A DNA stretch of 64,000 bases from Romboutsia weinsteinii (GCF_002250835.2 NZ_NOJY02000004.1:62001-126000), one strand, 5' to 3'. Counted from the stretch's first letter, positions 1 through 8,636 are shown. Program-made: numbers and translations. Notes: generated by a model not told the origin, from the sequence alone.

Positions 1-89
1 TGAAAGAAGCTACTCCAGAAATGATAGTAAAAGCTAAAGAAATGAACAAAAAATACTTTCAACAAGAAGAAGTAGTATTAAACGTATAA
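1..89 (+). CDS. C-terminal end of a probable N-acetylneuraminate lyase (partial)
   Basis: An open frame runs in from the left edge (codons in phase with position 3) and stops at TAA 87-89, leaving 28 residues of a helical, lysine-rich tail that includes PEMIVKAKEMNKKYF. This looks like the last helix of a NanA/DapA-family aldolase. That reading rests mainly on context: the next genes are a sialic acid-type symporter, YhcH, acetylesterase and ROK kinase, and clostridial nan clusters have nanA just upstream of the transporter. Too little protein is present to be sure; another nan gene such as nanE is possible. Confidence 0.5.
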   Translation, partial: KEATPEMIVKAKEMNKKYFQQEEVVLNV

Positions 90-127
90 GATATATATAT
101 TGAAATTAATCGGAAATACAAACTAAA

Positions 128-168
128 GGATTATGAATTATTTCTTGTATAGAAATAATTCATAATCC
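128..168 (+). repeat. 18-bp perfect inverted repeat (intra-operon hairpin)
   Basis: Arms 128-145 and 151-168 are exact reverse complements around a 5-nt loop. No T-run follows, so it is unlikely to be a strong terminator. It lies between the probable nanA end and the symporter and may be an mRNA-processing or stabilising hairpin, or a weak attenuator. Confidence 0.6.
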
Positions 169-227
169 AAAATTATTAAAATTTTAGCTATTATACTTAA
201 GATTTAAACAAAGGGGGAAACAAAACT

Positions 228-1742
228 ATGGTAGGTTTTACAATGGTCGACTTTGCAATACTAGTAGTTTACTTATTAGCGGTACTGCTAGCAGGGCTTT
301 TCTTCTCTAAAAAAGAGATGAAGGGTAAAGAGTTCTTCAAAGGTGATGGAACTATTCCTTGGTGGGTAACTTCAGTTTCAATATTTGCAACATTACTTAG
401 CCCAATATCATTTTTATCTTTAGCAGGTAACTCTTATGGAGGAACTTGGATGTTGTGGTTTGCACAAATGGGAATGCTTATAGCGATACCATTAACAATA
501 AGATTTTTCTTACCACTTTACAGTAGATTAGATTTAGATACAGCTTATCAATACTTAGAAATAAGATATGATTCTAAAGGACTTAGAGTTCTTGGAGCTT
601 TAATGTTTATAGTATACCAAATAGGGCGTATGTCTATAATAATGTACTTACCATCAGTAGTTTTAGCAGATCTTACAGGAATAAATGTAAACGTATTAAT
701 AATAGTAATGGGTGTAATTGCAATTATTTATTCATATACAGGTGGTCTGAAATCGGTTTTATGGACAGATTTTATCCAAGGTGTAGTATTAATAATAGGG
801 GTTACAGGAACATTATTCTACTTAATAGCTAACATAAATGGTGGATTTGGAACAGTTATGGAAAGTTTAACAACTGGAGAAAAGTTCCTTTCATCAAGCG
901 AAGTACTATTTGATGCAAATATATTAAAATCAAGTGTATTCATTATATTTGTAGGTGCAGGTATTAATACATTCTCATCTTATGTATCAAGTCAAGATAT
1001 CGTGCAAAGGTTTACAACAACTACAGACTTAAAGCAATTAAAGAAGATGACTTATGGAAATGGTGTACTATCAATAGGGCTTGCAACAGTATTCTATTTA
1101 ATAGGAACTTGTTTATTTGTATTCTACAATCAAAATCCGGCTCTTGCTCAAACTGTTAAGCAAGACCAAATATTTGCTTCTTATATTGCATACCAATTAC
1201 CAGTAGGGGTAACAGGTATATTATTAGCAGCAATTTATGCGGCAAGTCAGTCTACTTTATCAACTGGACTTAACTCAGTTGCAACAAGTTGGACTTTAGA
1301 TATACAAACATTGATAACTAAAAATATGAGTTTTGAAAAGCAAACTAAGATAGCACAATATATCTCTCTTGGTGTAGGAATAGTGGCTATAGCAGTATCG
1401 ATGGTGCTTGCAAATGGAGAAATAAAATCTGCATATGAATGGTTTAACAGCTTCATGGGATTAGTACTTGGAGTATTAGCAGGAATATTTGTACTTGGAG
1501 CATTCTGTAAAAAAGCTACGAAGCTTGGTGCTTATGTTGGATTTACAGTATCTGCTATACTAGTTATATACTTAAAATACAATGTGCCAGACGTTAGTAC
1601 ATGGGCATATTCTCTAATAACTATATCAACTTCAGTAGTAGTTGGACAAATAGTAAGTTTAATTCAATTAAAAGTTACTAATAAAGAACCAAAAACTAAT
1701 AAAGAAGCAACTGTACACTATAAATTAAGTGACAATATGTAG
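228..1742 (+). CDS. nanT: Sodium:solute symporter (SSS family), probable sialic acid transporter
   Basis: 504-residue polytopic membrane protein with about 13 hydrophobic segments, the usual length and layout of SSS-family Na+/solute symporters. The segment around residues 155-185 (SYTGGLKSVLWTDFIQG) matches the conserved SSS core seen in PutP, PanF and SiaT. It should import N-acetylneuraminate with Na+. The start at 228 follows a GGGGG ribosome site at 213-217. The substrate is inferred from neighbours: probable nanA end upstream; yhcH, acetylesterase, ROK kinase and RpiR regulator downstream. Family assignment is firm; substrate is inference. Confidence 0.85.
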   Translation: MVGFTMVDFAILVVYLLAVLLAGLFFSKKEMKGKEFFKGDGTIPWWVTSVSIFATLLSPISFLSLAGNSYGGTWMLWFAQMGMLIAIPLTIRFFLPLYSRLDLDTAYQYLEIRYDSKGLRVLGALMFIVYQIGRMSIIMYLPSVVLADLTGINVNVLIIVMGVIAIIYSYTGGLKSVLWTDFIQGVVLIIGVTGTLFYLIANINGGFGTVMESLTTGEKFLSSSEVLFDANILKSSVFIIFVGAGINTFSSYVSSQDIVQRFTTTTDLKQLKKMTYGNGVLSIGLATVFYLIGTCLFVFYNQNPALAQTVKQDQIFASYIAYQLPVGVTGILLAAIYAASQSTLSTGLNSVATSWTLDIQTLITKNMSFEKQTKIAQYISLGVGIVAIAVSMVLANGEIKSAYEWFNSFMGLVLGVLAGIFVLGAFCKKATKLGAYVGFTVSAILVIYLKYNVPDVSTWAYSLITISTSVVVGQIVSLIQLKVTNKEPKTNKEATVHYKLSDNM

Positions 1743-1754
1743 GGGGAAATCATT

Positions 1755-2207
1755 ATGATATATGGAAATATAAACCACGAAAAAACTTATTCTAATATAG
1801 ATAAAGATTTACTTACTTGTTTTGAATTTGCTAAAAATAACAAATTAGTTGAATTTGAAAAAGGAAGTCATGTTATAGATGGAGATGATATCTTCGTAAA
1901 TATAGTGGGATATGAAACTTGCGAAAAAGAAGATAGATTCTGGGAAGCACATAAAAAGTATATTGATGTTCATCTAATGCTAGATGGATCTGAGAGAATA
2001 GATTTAAACTTTATAGAGCATTTAGAGCAGAAGGAATATGAAGAAGAAGGGGACTTCCTACCGCTTGAGGGGGATCACTCATCATATGTAGAACTAAAAA
2101 AAGGTGATTTTTTAGTATGCTATCCTGAAGATGCTCATATGACAGCTATAAAAGTTAATGAAAAAGAAAATATAAAAAAGGCTATTTTCAAAGTAATAGT
2201 AAGATAA
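1755..2207 (+). CDS. YhcH/YjgK/YiaL family protein (NanQ-type sugar anomerase)
   Basis: 150-residue cupin-like protein of the YhcH/YjgK/YiaL (DUF386, EbgC-like) family. The central segment HKKYIDVHLMLDGSERID and the later GDFLVCYPEDAHM carry the conserved His and acidic residues expected to bind metal. E. coli YhcH (NanQ) sits in the nan operon and has been linked to handling of sialic acid anomers. The gene starts 12 bp after the symporter stop with its own GGGGG site, so the two are surely co-transcribed. Cytoplasmic; no signal sequence. Confidence 0.85.
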   Translation: MIYGNINHEKTYSNIDKDLLTCFEFAKNNKLVEFEKGSHVIDGDDIFVNIVGYETCEKEDRFWEAHKKYIDVHLMLDGSERIDLNFIEHLEQKEYEEEGDFLPLEGDHSSYVELKKGDFLVCYPEDAHMTAIKVNEKENIKKAIFKVIVR

Positions 2208-2257
2208 TAAAAGCAAAATGCTATAGTCGTATTAGATAGTTACGATAAGCAGCTTAG

Positions 2258-2292
2258 TTAGGGAGAGTAGTTTTTACTCTCCCTAATTTTTA
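2258..2292 (+). terminator. Rho-independent terminator/attenuator after yhcH
   Basis: 12-bp perfect stem (2258-2269 with 2275-2286), 5-nt loop GTTTT, followed by TTTTTATT. It separates transporter/yhcH from the acetylesterase, so downstream nan genes may be expressed at a lower level by read-through. Confidence 0.8.
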
Positions 2293-2316
2293 TTATATAG
2301 AAATGGAGTGAAAATC

Positions 2317-3120
2317 ATGGAAGTTATAGACTTATTTTTACTAATAGGACAAAGTAATGCAAGAGGAGTAGGAAATTCTAATGAAAGCGTAGTACCAAAT
2401 GATAATTGTTTTGAGTATTTAAATTGTAATGATGTAATAAATATGAGATGTGTGCTTGAGTCTTCAGAAGGAGATGGAACTATAGCTCCATCTTTTGCGA
2501 ACAACTGGAATAGACTTACTGGAAATAAAGTATGTTTTGTACATGAAGCAAAAGATGGATCTAGAATAAAAAACTGGAACCATGATGCAAATTGGTTTTT
2601 AAATCATGCTATTGATAAATTTAATAAAGCGGTATTAAAGGTAAGTGAAGAATATATTATAGGTAATAAATATGTTATATGGATTCAAGGAGAAAGTGAT
2701 GCAAAATATGCAGGAGATGTTTTATACTATAAGGAGAGCCTAAAACATATAGCGAATAGATTAAAAGAGGAATGTAATATAGATAAAATGTTTGTTAGTT
2801 TGACTGGATATTGGCTAGGACATGAGGATTATCTTGTAAGAACAAGAAGAATAGCTGCGGCTCAAGAAATTGCATGTAGTGAAAGTGACGTTTTATGTAT
2901 AGGCAGCAAAAGAGCAATGACTTTCCATGAAGAAAATCTTACAATAGATGATGTTCATTATTCACAAGAAGGATTAAATATATTAGGAAAAGATTTGAGT
3001 AATAATATTTATAAATATCATACAACAAAGAACGATATAGAACTTGAAGACACAATAGATTTAGAAAACTCAAGAAATTATATTTATGAATTAGAAAAGC
3101 TTAATAAACAATTTGCATAA
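2317..3120 (+). CDS. SGNH hydrolase, sialate O-acetylesterase-like
   Basis: 267-residue protein with the SGNH/SASA fold. Block I is GQSNARG at residues 11-17 (nucleophile Ser13), the WIQGESDA block carries the oxyanion/second-sphere residues, and DDVHYSQEG near residues 211-219 supplies the catalytic Asp-x-x-His (His214). Expected to remove O-acetyl groups from sialic acids so they can be cleaved by NanA. There is no signal peptide, so it acts in the cytoplasm after uptake. The frame is open from a GTG at 2308, but GGAG at 2305-2308 is correctly spaced for ATG 2317, which is chosen. Followed 23 bp later by the ROK kinase. Confidence 0.8.
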   Translation: MEVIDLFLLIGQSNARGVGNSNESVVPNDNCFEYLNCNDVINMRCVLESSEGDGTIAPSFANNWNRLTGNKVCFVHEAKDGSRIKNWNHDANWFLNHAIDKFNKAVLKVSEEYIIGNKYVIWIQGESDAKYAGDVLYYKESLKHIANRLKEECNIDKMFVSLTGYWLGHEDYLVRTRRIAAAQEIACSESDVLCIGSKRAMTFHEENLTIDDVHYSQEGLNILGKDLSNNIYKYHTTKNDIELEDTIDLENSRNYIYELEKLNKQFA

Positions 3121-3143
3121 AAATATGATATAGGAGATAGACT

Positions 3144-4031
3144 ATGAAAAATTATATTTGTATAGATGTAGGCGGAACTTCTATAAAATATGGAGTAGCT
3201 AGAGAAAATGGGGAAATAATCGAAAAGTCAAGCATGGATACTGAAGCAAAAGAGAAGGGTGGCCCAGGTATACTAGACAAAATTAAAAGCATTGTTGGTA
3301 ATTATATTGAAGGATATAAAATCAGTGGAGTCTGTATATCTACTGCTGGTATGGTTGACCCTAATGAAGGTAAGATTGTATATGCATTAGAGCATTTAAT
3401 ACCAGAATACACAGGTATGGAGATAAAAAAAGTAATAGAAAATATATTTGATATTAAATGCGAAGTAGAAAATGATGTTAATTGTGCTGGGTTAGGTGAA
3501 ACATGGCTAGGAGCAGGTCGAAATGCTAGTTCATCTATATGTATGACTATAGGAACTGGTATAGGTGGATGTGTTATTATAGATAATAAGCTAATACCTG
3601 GATTTAGCAATAGTGCAGGGGAAATAGGTTACATAAATATTAATGGTCAAAGTTTTCAAGATTTAGCATCTACTAGTAGTTTAGTAAAAAGAGTTGCAAA
3701 AGCAAAGAATATCAATGAGTCAAATATCGATGGAAAAATAATATTTGAAGAAGCAAAGAAAAATGACGAAATTTGTTTAAAAGAAATTGATAATATGGTA
3801 CAATCATTAGCGATTGGAATAGCAAATGTATGCTATGTTATTAATCCAGAAGTAATAATACTAGGTGGAGGTATAATGGCCCAAGAAGAATTTTTAAAGC
3901 CTAAGATAGAAAGGGCTTTAAAAGAAATACTTGTAGAAAGAGTCTATAATAACACAAGAATAGAATTTGCTAAGAGACAAAATGATGCAGGTATGATTGG
4001 AGCGCTATATAACTTTTTAAGTAAAATTTAA
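3144..4031 (+). CDS. nanK: ROK family sugar kinase, probable N-acetylmannosamine kinase
   Basis: 295 residues. The N-terminal phosphate-binding motif DVGGTSIKYG (residues 8-17), the catalytic ENDVNCA (Asp111) and the MTIGTGIGGCVI adenosine loop define a ROK kinase. The usual ROK zinc-binding Cys cluster (CxCGxxGC) is not visible: after GEIGYI the sequence continues NINGQSFQDLAS without cysteines, so this is a zinc-less ROK subtype. In this cluster it should phosphorylate ManNAc at O6 after NanA cleavage. The GGAG site at 3132-3135 fits ATG 3144. Role inferred from context. Confidence 0.8.
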   Translation: MKNYICIDVGGTSIKYGVARENGEIIEKSSMDTEAKEKGGPGILDKIKSIVGNYIEGYKISGVCISTAGMVDPNEGKIVYALEHLIPEYTGMEIKKVIENIFDIKCEVENDVNCAGLGETWLGAGRNASSSICMTIGTGIGGCVIIDNKLIPGFSNSAGEIGYININGQSFQDLASTSSLVKRVAKAKNINESNIDGKIIFEEAKKNDEICLKEIDNMVQSLAIGIANVCYVINPEVIILGGGIMAQEEFLKPKIERALKEILVERVYNNTRIEFAKRQNDAGMIGALYNFLSKI

Positions 4032-4050
4032 AAGAATAGAAGGTTTTTTT

Positions 4051-4902
4051 ATGGGTATTATTGAACAATTAGAATCACCAAATTTTAAAGCTACTAAGTC
4101 AGACAAACTACTTATAAACTATATAAAAAACAATATAGAAGATGTTTTCTATAAACCTATTTCTCAAATTGCAAAAGAAAGCAATATTGGTGAAGCTACA
4201 ATAACTAGGTTTTCAAAGAAGATGGGATTTAATGGGCTACAAGATTTTAAGGTAACTTTGGCGCAGGAGATTTCATCAAATAGTAACAAAAAAAATATTA
4301 TTAATAGCAATATAGAAAATAATGAATCAGCTATTGATACTGCTAGAAAACTGTTGACTTCTAATGTTAATACCTTAGAAAATACAGTGGACATTATCAA
4401 TAGTGAAGATATTCACCAATGTGCGAAATTAATAATAAATGCAAAGAAAATCTACTTTGTAGGAATAGGATACTCAGGAATAATTGCGCAAGACTCTAAT
4501 TATAAATTTATGAGAATAGGGTTAAATTGTGTAAGTTTTGATAGTAGTCATACTATGATAATGATGGCTTCTATAATGGAAAAGGGAGATTTATTAATTT
4601 CAATATCTCACTCTGGAGAAACAGAAGAAATAATAAGAACAGTGGAGTTAGCCAAGGAAAATCAAGTAGATGTAATAGCAATAACTGAAAATAAAGAATC
4701 TGTATTAAAAGATGTATCAGATGTACATCTTGCCTATGTTTCAGGAGAGACAGTATTAGAAACGGGATCTATCTCATCTAAGTTAGCGCAGATATTTTTA
4801 ATAGATCTTGTATATACACAAGTAGTTAAAGAGAAGTTCAATGAGGCAATAGATAGAAAGGTTAAGACTACAGATGCTATAAAAGTTTTGAAAAATATAT
4901 AA
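4051..4902 (+). CDS. RpiR-family transcriptional regulator of the nan cluster
   Basis: 283 residues. The N-terminal ~77 residues form the RpiR helix-turn-helix (SQIAKESNIGEATITRFSKKMGF), and residues ~125-255 form a SIS sugar-phosphate-binding domain with GIGYSGIIAQDSNYKFMRIG and ISHSGETEEII. RpiR proteins sense phosphosugars; in nan clusters the ligand is probably ManNAc-6-P or GlcNAc-6-P. It is the last gene of the run, 19 bp after nanK, and is followed by a strong terminator. The ribosome site is weak (GAAGG). Confidence 0.85.
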   Translation: MGIIEQLESPNFKATKSDKLLINYIKNNIEDVFYKPISQIAKESNIGEATITRFSKKMGFNGLQDFKVTLAQEISSNSNKKNIINSNIENNESAIDTARKLLTSNVNTLENTVDIINSEDIHQCAKLIINAKKIYFVGIGYSGIIAQDSNYKFMRIGLNCVSFDSSHTMIMMASIMEKGDLLISISHSGETEEIIRTVELAKENQVDVIAITENKESVLKDVSDVHLAYVSGETVLETGSISSKLAQIFLIDLVYTQVVKEKFNEAIDRKVKTTDAIKVLKNI

Positions 4903-4907
4903 TAACT

Positions 4908-4950
4908 AAAAGCTAGAAGAATTTTATAATTTAATCTTCTAGCTTTTTTT
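4908..4950 (+). terminator. Rho-independent terminator of the nan cluster
   Basis: A-rich/AGCTAGAAGA arm pairs with TCTTCTAGCT plus T-run (about 14 bp), tail of seven T at 4944-4950. Confidence 0.85.
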
Positions 4951-5000
4951 AGATACTTTGTAGTAGTATATAAGTAAGTTTTATAAATAGGAGAATTACT

Positions 5001-5690
5001 ATGGACAATATTTTAAATTATGGGATAGAAAAAATAGATATATTTAATAGTTTATGTAAGGAGACAAAATATAAACTTATAACAAAAGGTAGAGTAAAAA
5101 AGCTAGCAAAGAAAGAAGCCTTATTTCATGAAAAAGATATAGTAAATAAAGTATATTTTCTTATAAACGGTAAAGTATCTATATTTAAAATGAATGAGAA
5201 TGGAGAGCGTAAGATCATATTCATTTTAAGAGAAGGAGAAATGATAAATGAAATAATACTAGAGTCAAATAAAAATTCTACTGTAGGATGTGAATGTTTT
5301 GACAAAGCGCTGGTAGTAGAATATGATTTAGACGATTTTATAGAAATAATGAAATCAGATTTTAATCTAACTCAAAATATATTCATACATATGGAAAAAA
5401 GAACTAGACGATTATATAGACAACTTAAAAACTCAATTTCAATAAAGATGGATAAAAAACTAGCATCAAAACTATACAGAATTAGTAGGGAGTTTGGCAT
5501 TAGTGAAGGAGAGTGGACGTATTTAAATGTTAATTTAAGTATAACATACATAGCCGATATGCTAGGATGTAAAAGAGAAACTCTTTCTAGATCAATGAAA
5601 GTACTCCAGGATCATAATTTAGTAAAAATAGAAGATAAAAAATTATATATCAAGCAAGAGGAATTAGCAAATTACTTTAAGGGGAACTAG
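5001..5690 (+). CDS. Crp/Fnr-family transcriptional regulator, predicted regulator of asrABC
   Basis: 229 residues. Residues ~20-130 form a cyclic-nucleotide-binding-type beta barrel (VYFLINGKVSIFKMNENGERKIIF), then a long dimer helix, and an HTH_Crp at ~165-220. The recognition helix reads CKRETLSRSMKVL, keeping the R-E-x3-R pattern by which E. coli CRP reads TGTGA. There is no Cys cluster for an FNR-type iron-sulfur centre at the N terminus, so the signal is probably a small molecule or redox state rather than oxygen through [4Fe-4S]. It lies directly upstream of the asr operon on the same strand and ends in its own terminator. Role at asr is inferred from location and a matching operator. 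Confidence 0.8.
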   Translation: MDNILNYGIEKIDIFNSLCKETKYKLITKGRVKKLAKKEALFHEKDIVNKVYFLINGKVSIFKMNENGERKIIFILREGEMINEIILESNKNSTVGCECFDKALVVEYDLDDFIEIMKSDFNLTQNIFIHMEKRTRRLYRQLKNSISIKMDKKLASKLYRISREFGISEGEWTYLNVNLSITYIADMLGCKRETLSRSMKVLQDHNLVKIEDKKLYIKQEELANYFKGN

Positions 5691-5709
5691 ATCATCTAGT
5701 TCCTTTTTT
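5683..5709 (+). terminator. Terminator overlapping the crp-like stop codon
   Basis: Stem GGAACTAGA/TCTAGTTCC (5683-5691 with 5695-5703), 3-nt loop, then six T. The TAG stop at 5688-5690 lies inside the stem. Confidence 0.85.
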
Positions 5710-5747
5710 ATAATAAATTTAGAATAAATATAATAAATTTGTATTAA

Positions 5748-5763
5748 TGTGATAATCATCACA
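5748..5763 (+). promoter_or_regulatory. Perfect CRP-type operator upstream of asrA
   Basis: TGTGATAATCATCACA is an exact TGTGA-N6-TCACA site with full dyad symmetry in the half-sites. It sits about 60 bp before asrA and about 57 bp after the stop of a Crp-family gene whose recognition helix is CRP-like. Predicted binding site for that protein. Confidence 0.7.
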
Positions 5764-5772
5764 GAAAGAAGA

Positions 5773-5801
5773 TTGTCAATATGTTAACATTTATTTAATA
5801 A
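5773..5801 (+). promoter_or_regulatory. Predicted sigma-A promoter of the asr operon
   Basis: TTGTCA (5773-5778), 17-bp spacer, TAATAA (5796-5801). The spacer contains a 10-bp palindrome, ATGTTAACAT (5781-5790). The CRP-type site is centred near -52 relative to the implied start at about 5808, which is not a classical CRP position, so the exact -10 is uncertain. Confidence 0.5.
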
Positions 5802-5822
5802 AGTTATGAAAAGGTGGTTTGT

Positions 5823-6830
5823 ATGAAAATAAAATTAAATTTATCAAGCTTTAATGAAGGGTTAAGACTTTTAAGTAATGAGTATAAAATATTTGGACCA
5901 GTATCGTTATCATATAAAGGTACTTGCTCAGACACTGATGTTGTAAGATACCAAGAAGTTAGCACATTAGAAGAGATGGAGCTTAATAGAAAATCAAACT
6001 TTTCACCAAAAGAAATAATGCTCCCAATAAACCAAGTACTGTTATACTTTACAGAAAAAGAGTTTAAAGAGAGCGATAATAAAAATGAAAAAATCTTAGT
6101 GTTTCTTAGAGCATGTGATATAAATGGAGTAAAAAGGGTTGATGAAATATATCTAAATAATGGTAGTGAAGAAGATTACTATTATAAAAGAATAAGAGAA
6201 AATGTGAAATTTATATTAATTGGATGTAAGGAAAGTTTTAGAAATTGTTTCTGTGTAAGTATGGATAGCAACAAAACTGATGATTATGCAATGGGTCTTA
6301 ATATGAGAGGCGAAGATATTTATATAGATATAAAAGATGATGAATTAAATGTATTTGAGGGAGAAAATACAGAATTTGAAGTTGATTATGTAAGAGAAAA
6401 TAATATTAACATAGATATACCAAGTATTACTGATACAAATGAAGTTGTAGAAAATTCTATGTGGGATGAGTATGATGCAAGATGTATAGCGTGTGGAAGA
6501 TGTAATTTTGTTTGTCCAACATGTTCATGCTTTACTATGCAAGATATCTACTATAAAGAAAATGAGAATGTAGGAGAAAGAAGAAGAGTATGGGCATCTT
6601 GCCAAGTAGATGGATATTCAGATATGGCTGGGGGACACTCATTTAGAGATAAAAAAGGTCAAAGAATGAGATTTAAAGCCATGCATAAAATACACGATTT
6701 CAATAAGAGGTTTGGTTATCATATGTGCGTTGGATGTGGAAGATGTGACGATGCATGCCCACAATATATTTCATTCTCAAGTTGCATAGAAAAGGTAAAT
6801 GATTTAGTAACTAGTAAGGAGGAGGCTTAA
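5823..6830 (+). CDS. asrA: Anaerobic sulfite reductase subunit A (iron-sulfur subunit)
   Basis: 335-residue electron-transfer subunit. Two C-terminal 4Fe-4S ferredoxin motifs are visible: CIACGRCNFVCPTC (Cys221, 224, 227, 231) and CVGCGRCDDACP (Cys302, 305, 308, 312), after an N-terminal domain of the AsrA/HdrA-partner type. It passes electrons from AsrB to the siroheme subunit AsrC in NADH-dependent reduction of sulfite to sulfide. The longest frame begins at GTG 5814, but AAAGGTGG at 5810-5817 is the ribosome site for ATG 5823. One base separates it from asrB. Confidence 0.93.
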   Translation: MKIKLNLSSFNEGLRLLSNEYKIFGPVSLSYKGTCSDTDVVRYQEVSTLEEMELNRKSNFSPKEIMLPINQVLLYFTEKEFKESDNKNEKILVFLRACDINGVKRVDEIYLNNGSEEDYYYKRIRENVKFILIGCKESFRNCFCVSMDSNKTDDYAMGLNMRGEDIYIDIKDDELNVFEGENTEFEVDYVRENNINIDIPSITDTNEVVENSMWDEYDARCIACGRCNFVCPTCSCFTMQDIYYKENENVGERRRVWASCQVDGYSDMAGGHSFRDKKGQRMRFKAMHKIHDFNKRFGYHMCVGCGRCDDACPQYISFSSCIEKVNDLVTSKEEA

Positions 6831-6831
6831 C

Positions 6832-7623
6832 ATGAATCCGTATATACCAGTAGGTGCAAAGATAACAAATATAATTAAACATACCGATATAGAATGGACT
6901 TTTAGAGTCAATTGTGACACTAAAAATGTTCTTCCAGGAAAGTTCTACGAAGTATCTATACCAAAATACGGAGAAAGCCCTATATCAGTATCCGGATATG
7001 GTAATGATTATGTAGATTTTACTATTAGAAGTGTTGGAAAAGTAACTAACGAATTATTTAATTATAAAGTAGGAGATAGTTTCTTTATAAGAGGACCCTA
7101 TGGAAATGGTTTTGATATAAGCCTTTATGAGGGTAGAGAAGTAGTAGTAGTTGCTGGTGGTAGTGGATTAGCTCCAGTAAGAGGAATAGTAGAGTACTTC
7201 TACAATAATCCTTCTAAATATAAAAGCTTTAAATTAATAGTAGGATTTAGATCTCCTAAAGATATTTTATTTAGAGAAGATATCAAAAAATGGAGTGAGA
7301 AGCTTGATATAATTGTAACAGTTGATAAAGCAGAAGGAGATTACTCTGATAATATTGGTCTAGTTACTAAGTATATACCAGAACTTGAAATAAAAGATGT
7401 AGGGAATATGTCTGCTATAGTAGTTGGGCCTCCAATGATGATGAAATTTACCGTTGGTGAATTTTTAAAGAGAGATTTAGCAGAAAATAATATATGGGTT
7501 TCTTATGAGAGAAAAATGTGTTGTGGAGTAGGGAAATGTGGCCACTGTAAGATGGATGATACTTATATTTGTATAGATGGACCTGTTTTTGATTATTCTT
7601 ATGCAAAGAATCTTATGGATTAG
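6832..7623 (+). CDS. asrB: Anaerobic sulfite reductase subunit B (FAD/NAD-binding)
   Basis: 263 residues of the ferredoxin-NADP reductase/dihydroorotate dehydrogenase electron-transfer type. An N-terminal FAD-binding barrel is followed by a nucleotide-binding fold with AGGSGLAPVRG (~residues 105-115), and the C terminus carries a 2Fe-2S-type cluster CCGVGKCGHC (from Cys230) plus a further Cys in YICIDGPVF. It should take electrons from NADH. The ribosome site AAGGAGGAGG lies 6 bp before ATG. Tight spacing on both sides shows a single asrABC transcript. Confidence 0.93.
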   Translation: MNPYIPVGAKITNIIKHTDIEWTFRVNCDTKNVLPGKFYEVSIPKYGESPISVSGYGNDYVDFTIRSVGKVTNELFNYKVGDSFFIRGPYGNGFDISLYEGREVVVVAGGSGLAPVRGIVEYFYNNPSKYKSFKLIVGFRSPKDILFREDIKKWSEKLDIIVTVDKAEGDYSDNIGLVTKYIPELEIKDVGNMSAIVVGPPMMMKFTVGEFLKRDLAENNIWVSYERKMCCGVGKCGHCKMDDTYICIDGPVFDYSYAKNLMD

Positions 7624-7635
7624 GGGGTGAGAGTT

Positions 7636-8604
7636 ATGATAAGAGATTTAAACACTAAAAAAGTAATGAAAAATGCTTATAGAATTACTAAAAATAAATA
7701 TGAAACTTCTTTAAGAGTTAGAATACCAGGAGGATGTGCTGATCCAGAAAGTCTTATGATAGTTTCAAAAATAGCTAGTGATTATGGAAATGGTCAAGTT
7801 CACATAACTACAAGACAAGGGTTTGAAATACTTGGTATAAAAATGGAAGACATGGAAGAAGTAAATAAAATAATTCAGCCAGTAATTGAAAAAATGAATA
7901 TAAATCAGGATCAAAAAGATAAAGGATATCCCGCAGCAGGAACAAGAAATATTGCAGCATGTATAGGAAATAAAGTCTGTCCTAAGGCTCAATATAATAC
8001 TACAGAGTTTGCAGCTAAAATAGAAAAAGCAATATTCCCAAATGATTTTCATGTAAAAGTCGCTTTGACTGGATGTCCTAATGATTGTATAAAAGCAAGA
8101 ACTCATGATTTTGGAATAATAGGTATGACACTACCGCATTATGAAAAAGAAAGATGTGTATCTTGTCAGGCTTGTGTTAAAAAATGTAAGCAATTATCAA
8201 CTGGCGCTTTAAAAATGGAAAATTATAAGATAGTAAGAGACCATGATAAATGTATAGGGTGTGGTGAGTGTGTACTTAACTGTCCTACAAACGCTTGGAC
8301 TCGTGATGAAAAAAAATATTATAGATTAGCTATAATGGGAAGAACGGGTAAGAAAAATCCAAGACTAGCAGAAGATTTTTTAATTTGGGTAGATGAAGAA
8401 AGTATAATAAAAATAATACTTAACACTTATAAATATATAGATAAATATATAGACAAAAATGCTCCAGGTGGGAAGGAACATATCGGATATATAGTAGATA
8501 GAACAGGATTTATGGAATTTAAAAAATGGGCATTAGAGGATGTTGATTTACTGGAGTTAACTAAAATAATAGAAAATGTATATTGGAGTGGGATAAGATA
8601 CTAA
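7636..8604 (+). CDS. asrC: Anaerobic sulfite reductase subunit C (siroheme catalytic subunit)
   Basis: 322 residues. The nitrite/sulfite reductase ferredoxin-like half-domain comes first (HITTRQGFEILGI), then the siroheme/4Fe-4S ligands in ACIGNKVCPKAQ and TGCPNDCIKARTHDFG. Two inserted ferredoxin motifs follow (CVSCQACVKKC and CIGCGECVLNCP). Catalyses six-electron reduction of sulfite to sulfide in the cytoplasm. The frame opens at GTG 7627, but GGGGGTGA at 7623-7630 points to ATG 7636. Followed by the FNT channel after 32 bp. Confidence 0.93.
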   Translation: MIRDLNTKKVMKNAYRITKNKYETSLRVRIPGGCADPESLMIVSKIASDYGNGQVHITTRQGFEILGIKMEDMEEVNKIIQPVIEKMNINQDQKDKGYPAAGTRNIAACIGNKVCPKAQYNTTEFAAKIEKAIFPNDFHVKVALTGCPNDCIKARTHDFGIIGMTLPHYEKERCVSCQACVKKCKQLSTGALKMENYKIVRDHDKCIGCGECVLNCPTNAWTRDEKKYYRLAIMGRTGKKNPRLAEDFLIWVDEESIIKIILNTYKYIDKYIDKNAPGGKEHIGYIVDRTGFMEFKKWALEDVDLLELTKIIENVYWSGIRY

Positions 8605-8636
8605 ATTATTTATAGTATAATGGGGGAATAAGGAAT

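Noticed and set aside
5773-5790. ATGTTAACAT as a second regulator operator
   Set aside because: Short palindromes of this kind are common in AT-rich DNA; mentioned only within the asr promoter entry.
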